From assembly GCA_003439945.1 (NCBI GenBank), contig QVRM01003985.1:124001-188000 (forward strand): a stretch of 64,000 nucleotides of DNA, written 5' to 3'. Shown in pieces: positions 61,980-64,000 of the stretch; the first letter of the stretch is position 1; each line of letters begins with the position of its first letter. Source of the stretch: Dermanyssus gallinae. Taxonomy: Eukaryota; Arthropoda; Arachnida; Mesostigmata; Dermanyssidae. The translations under genes and the position numbers were made by a program. The notes under the pieces are model-generated. The model worked only from the letters and a program-made list of their open reading frames with translations, did no database searches and was not told the origin of the DNA.

Positions 61980-62018
<39 letters not shown>

Positions 62019-62434
62019 AGGAACCGTATCTTACTCAAGGTGTCTGGTACGTACGTAGGTGCATTTCTTTTGATATGTAGCTTTTCGTTCCGTCAGAAAA
62101 TACAACTCAATCACCTCACGCTTGGGGTATGACTTTGTATAAGCCGATTCCCGCGGCTTTGGTTGATTTTTGCCAAGCAGCGACGATGGCCTGCCTAGTA
62201 TCATGAACGTCATCACATGCAGTTATACGCCCTGCATGTCTAAAATTGGAATCAATCGAATTGTTGTTGTTGCCGCTTATTGCGTCGCAGTTGTTACACA
62301 ACCTCATCGAAGTGGATCTCAGCGCCAACTTCCTGACACGAGTGCCTACCCGAGCTTTATCCGACTGTGTCGCTCTTCGTCGTCTATCGCTCAACCACAA
62401 CCCCATCGGCATCGTGCATGATGACGCCTTTCTG
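56049..62434 (+). CDS. kekkon-like LRR receptor gene, 5' part (exon-joined model)
   Basis: The model joins exons 56049-56400, 57132-57298, 60147-60278 and 62291-62434 and continues beyond the window. The product is a probable secreted or membrane leucine-rich-repeat protein of the kekkon family, transmembrane LRR-Ig proteins acting at the cell surface. In order it has a hydrophobic leader, an LRRNT cysteine cap (CHERCLCKW ... AEC) and four LRRs. The cap's C-x3-C-x-C-KW-x-GGK pattern and the TQVLNLSGN start of the first repeat are typical of kekkons. Splice phases agree throughout (1, 0, 0, 0). The Ig domain, membrane segment and cytoplasmic tail must lie downstream. Which kekkon paralogue it is cannot be told. 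Introns are full of transposons. The first exon is the least certain part. Confidence 0.72.
57132..57298 (+). CDS. kekkon-like exon 2: LRRNT cap
   Basis: Acceptor TGTGCTTTTCAG at 57120-57131 and donor CGCAG|GTGAGT at 57298/57299, both strong. It encodes the linker ALPIVRPDDSEDL and the cysteine-rich cap CHERCLCKWIGGKRTAEC. HLTDVPHGLSRDTQ follows, the usual entry into the first LRR. The exon ends in phase 0. The frame is open upstream without an ATG until 57137, which argues for a preceding coding exon. Confidence 0.82.
57299..57529. other. Start of kekkon-like intron 2
   Basis: Intron sequence with (TA)n at about 57460-57483. Confidence 0.6.
57530..57912 (-). mobile_element. tRNA-derived SINE dimer with doubled head
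   Basis: On the minus strand two tRNA-like heads lie in tandem. The first (57910-57848) starts GAGCAAGGTGGTTTAATGG. The second (57842-57775) starts GAGCAAGATGGCTTAGTGG and has a good A box and a B-box-like GGGTTCAGACC. A body with TGGTTTCCAATTTAGACAAG and GGTAAATGCC follows to about 57660. A second, more diverged body unit covers about 57650-57530. There is no ORF. It sits in the intron between kekkon exons 2 and 3, antisense to the gene. Confidence 0.65.
58110..58970 (+). pseudogene. Decayed mariner transposase in a kekkon intron
   Basis: Mariner signatures are readable across frames: RPSASMTDEKVRGIV, TSRRIFIREISEKL and ISYGSVVT, then DIETKAQSSQ (after DKPWV), then LILHHDNAPAHT with the second catalytic Asp, then FLLFIQKK. 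Stops and indels are frequent. The third Asp motif is scarcely visible. Clear terminal repeats were not found. Same sense as the host gene. Confidence 0.7.
58971..60146. other. Rest of kekkon-like intron 2
   Basis: No further gene seen. The minus frames at 59346-59680 have no motif. The intron ends in a good polypyrimidine tract and TCTCTAG at 60146. Confidence 0.55.
60147..60278 (+). CDS. kekkon-like exon 3: LRR1-LRR2, GC splice donor
   Basis: 44 codons, phase 0 at both ends. It encodes VLNLSGNILQTFEAREFQRR and then TNLQRLFASRCGLVNLADGS, two LRR units of kekkon type. The acceptor follows TTTTCTTCTGTTGCGTCTCTAG. The donor is CTACAG|GCAAGTGA: a GC in place of GT, within the otherwise perfect consensus typical of GC-AG introns. 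Reading through the donor gives only ten codons before TA-repeat-like sequence and foldback DNA, so splicing here is much the better model. Confidence 0.82.
60303..61394. mobile_element. 1.09-kb foldback element in kekkon intron 3
   Basis: Perfect 17-base terminal inverted repeats (TACAGGGTGTTGCAGAA and its complement) flanked by TA. The arms are nearly 500 bases each, from 60303 to about 60797 and from about 60867 to 61394, around a unique GC-rich spacer of about 70 bases. Frames on opposite strands (60400-60801 and 60915-61172) encode the same residues because the arms mirror each other. Non-autonomous Tc1/mariner-type by ends and target. It starts 24 bases after the exon 3 donor. Confidence 0.88.
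61440..61717 (-). pseudogene. REL-A-like 3' fragment, left arm of an inverted pair
   Basis: On the minus strand the C-terminal REL region (AAGTATGCATCTATCGG, Cys-Arg-Lys-Tyr-Ala-Ser-Ile) runs leftward into a 3' UTR (GTTGTCACGTTCACCGGGAG). The latter resembles the A1/A2 3' UTR. About 150 bases (61566-61717) are repeated in inverted orientation at 61832-61982. The domain is too short to act. Confidence 0.65.
61718..61760. repeat. (TA)n core of an inverted pair
   Basis: About 21 TA units between the oppositely oriented REL-A fragments. Confidence 0.9.
61761..61982 (+). pseudogene. REL-A-like fragment, right arm of an inverted pair
   Basis: The plus frame reads SSMVRHGAAQAGYAVSQMKI, then CRKYASIGDFMDFRPFVL. 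This matches APSMVSAGAEHAGHASMLAE and CGKYASITYPHDFRPLAF of copy A1. It is cut off at (TA)n at 61983. The stretch from about 61832 mirrors 61566-61717. Confidence 0.7.
61983..62011. repeat. (TA)n microsatellite
   Basis: About 14 TA units at the right border of the REL-A fragment. Confidence 0.9.
62291..62434 (+). CDS. kekkon-like exon 4: LRR3-LRR4
   Basis: 48 codons, phase 0 at both ends. The acceptor is GTTGCCGCTTATTGCGTCGCAG at 62290 and the donor is TTCTG|GTACGT, both good. It encodes LIEVDLSANFLTRVPTRALS and LRRLSLNHNPIGIVHDDAFL, two further LRRs with the kekkon L-x-x-L-x-L-x-x-N spacing. It continues the repeat begun in exon 3 without a gap. The next exon is not in the window. Confidence 0.82.
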
Positions 62435-63593
62435 GTACGTTACAGACTACCGCATGCTCTTTGGCGTTCGCTCGTCCGCGTTCGACGCAACGTTTCGGTT
62501 ACGTCGAGAGAACAGACTCGGCTTCGACGAGCATTGAGAACATTACAATGTGCTTGTTCTGCGCCATAATAATAATATTCTGTGTATGATAATAATGATT
62601 ACTATTATTAAGAAGTTTTATAATTTGCAGCGAGTTTAGTCGTTTGCTGAGTGCTACGCTGTACCCAATGGCGCCCACAATGAAATCTTCGTGCAGCAGC
62701 TACCTCAAACTTAACAGCGATTATTACAGACGCGAATATAATAACATATAACTATCTCACACAGTTTCGGTCATTTCAGTTACAACATCTGTAGTTAAAT
62801 CATTTGATAGTAGCCGTCACGACAGATCAATACTATGACGCATTTGTTACCTGTATGGCAAGTTGAGTTCAGAGCAATATCGAATAAAGTCAATCTACAG
62901 TGTAGCCAACTGATATTGAATTTGACATTAAACCTTGTCGACGCATTCTAATGTGTTCGATTTATTGGGGCATTCAACAATTAGTCAAAGTAGCTAGTAT
63001 ATTGAGTTAAGGTGACCAGCTGTAGCAATAACATCCAAGTTACAGTCTAAGATATCTTCTTGTTCAAACTTTCCACACTGAATCACAGAAATTCATGAGC
63101 ATAAACTAAGTAAGACGTATAGATTAGCATTACAGTGTCGATTATAGCGATAGTATGCACGTTCAAACAGAAAGATGAGAGAAAAAAGATCATCAAAAAT
63201 ATGACTTGCTGCCATCTAATAAAAAACGCGATATGTTCTGTTAGGCGTGCAGGAGGGCTTGACACAGCCTCAGTCGTATTCCGTTGATATGAGCTGTTCT
63301 GTAAGAGCTAGTGTTGCGCCGGTGAATTAGGTCCGTATAACTTTTATAAAGCTCTATGCCCAGAGAAACATGCGGAACATCTGTCAAAACCGATGCAACA
63401 ACTGTCATGAGCATTGCGTTGTTAGCACCCGTTGACTCTTGGGCATCTACACCAGTGTGAGAATACAGAGAATATTTTTTCCAGAGAAGGCATCAAAGTA
63501 CAAACAGACTCAAATTTGTCTGTCTGTATTTTTGATAAGTATATGCAAACGCGCAAACACGTTCGTAGAGACACTGAGGTGCATATATATATA

Positions 63594-63630
<37 letters not shown>

Positions 63631-64000
63631 CAGAAGAAAGCCATAAGCAGTGCAGCGAGCTGCAGGAGACGACCGACGGCGTACGATGAACGAACCAACC
63701 AACCGCCTGGCCGTCTGGGCCCATGGAGACGCGGCGGAGGCGACGTTTAACGACCTGCCAGACTCGTCGGGCGTGCACAGCTGGTCGAAACGGCCAGTGG
63801 CACCAGCCGGTCGCTGTTCTCGTTGTCGTCAACACCACGGCCTCGGCAAGCTCGTTCCTGTCGTCCCTCATGTCCTTCAGGTTTTGCCGGCCCCTCATGT
63901 CCTTCAGGTTTTGCCGGCCCCAACATGTCCTGCAGGTCCTGCCGCACCAGTTGCTCGCTCACCAGCCATCATTGAGTTCTCTGAGGAGGGCTGCTGACGA
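62435..64000. other. Probable kekkon-like intron 4, runs off the window
   Basis: No further LRR or Ig exon is readable on the plus strand. It contains an AATAATAAT-type short tract near 62565, (TA)n at about 63580-63628, and a GC-richer block at 63.64-64.0 kb. Frames in that block (63650-63997 plus, 63422-63898 minus) have no recognised domain. Confidence 0.5.
63868..63945. repeat. 27-bp tandem repeat, about three copies
   Basis: Two nearly identical 27-base units with CTCATGTCCTTCAGGTTTTG plus a diverged third (ACATGTCCTGCAGGTCCTGC). Confidence 0.8.

Noticed and set aside
63422..63997. ORFs of 115 and 158 codons at the right edge
   Set aside because: Opposite-strand frames over a 27-bp repeat and a TA tract; they do not continue the LRR gene and show no motif.

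Overview
This is animal nuclear DNA from an intron-bearing, repeat-rich genome, most likely an arthropod. The only host gene I can support is a kekkon-type leucine-rich-repeat receptor, a family best known from arthropods. The transposon spectrum (R1-like LINE, several mariners, tRNA-derived SINEs) also fits an arthropod. A mite, tick or other chelicerate is a reasonable guess, but the sequence alone does not prove it. Dozens of (TA)n tracts and several (AAT)n tracts run through the window.

Layout: 1-8.6 kb is gene-poor DNA with microsatellites, a SINE-like fragment and a 32-bp tandem repeat. 8.6-10.7 kb holds a purine-rich minisatellite followed by the 3' end of a non-LTR retrotransposon with a restriction-enzyme-like endonuclease (REL family A). 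10.7-19.3 kb has only dispersed and inverted repeats. 19.3-20.6 kb is a complete mariner whose transposase ORF is open but lacks its first catalytic Asp. 22.1-27.3 kb is a nearly full-length R1-like LINE on the minus strand, broken by stops and frameshifts and enclosed by (TA)n. 27.4-28.6 kb is a second LINE 3' end. 31.7-38.4 kb carries further REL and LINE relics. 40.0-40.5 kb is an internally deleted mariner of another family. 41.4-42.5 kb is a foldback element. 44.6-47.6 kb is a head-to-tail array of four truncated retroelements on the minus strand, each followed by (AAT)n. 48.7 kb has a 76-bp near-perfect hairpin. 51.4-53.5 kb has more REL and R1-like relics. 54.3-55.9 kb is a foldback complex.

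The right end (56.0-64.0 kb) contains the 5' part of the kekkon-like gene on the plus strand. It has a probable signal-peptide exon, an LRRNT exon and two LRR exons, with matching splice phases; the gene continues past the window edge. Its introns hold a SINE dimer, a dead mariner, a 1.1-kb foldback element starting 24 bp after a GC-type splice donor, and an inverted pair of REL-A 3' fragments.

The strongest larger-scale pattern is that retroelement copies sit inside simple repeats: REL families A and B in (AAT)n, and the R1-like and other LINE copies between (TA)n tracts. This suggests microsatellite-targeted retrotransposition by at least two endonuclease types, or simple-repeat tails that act as landing sites for later copies.
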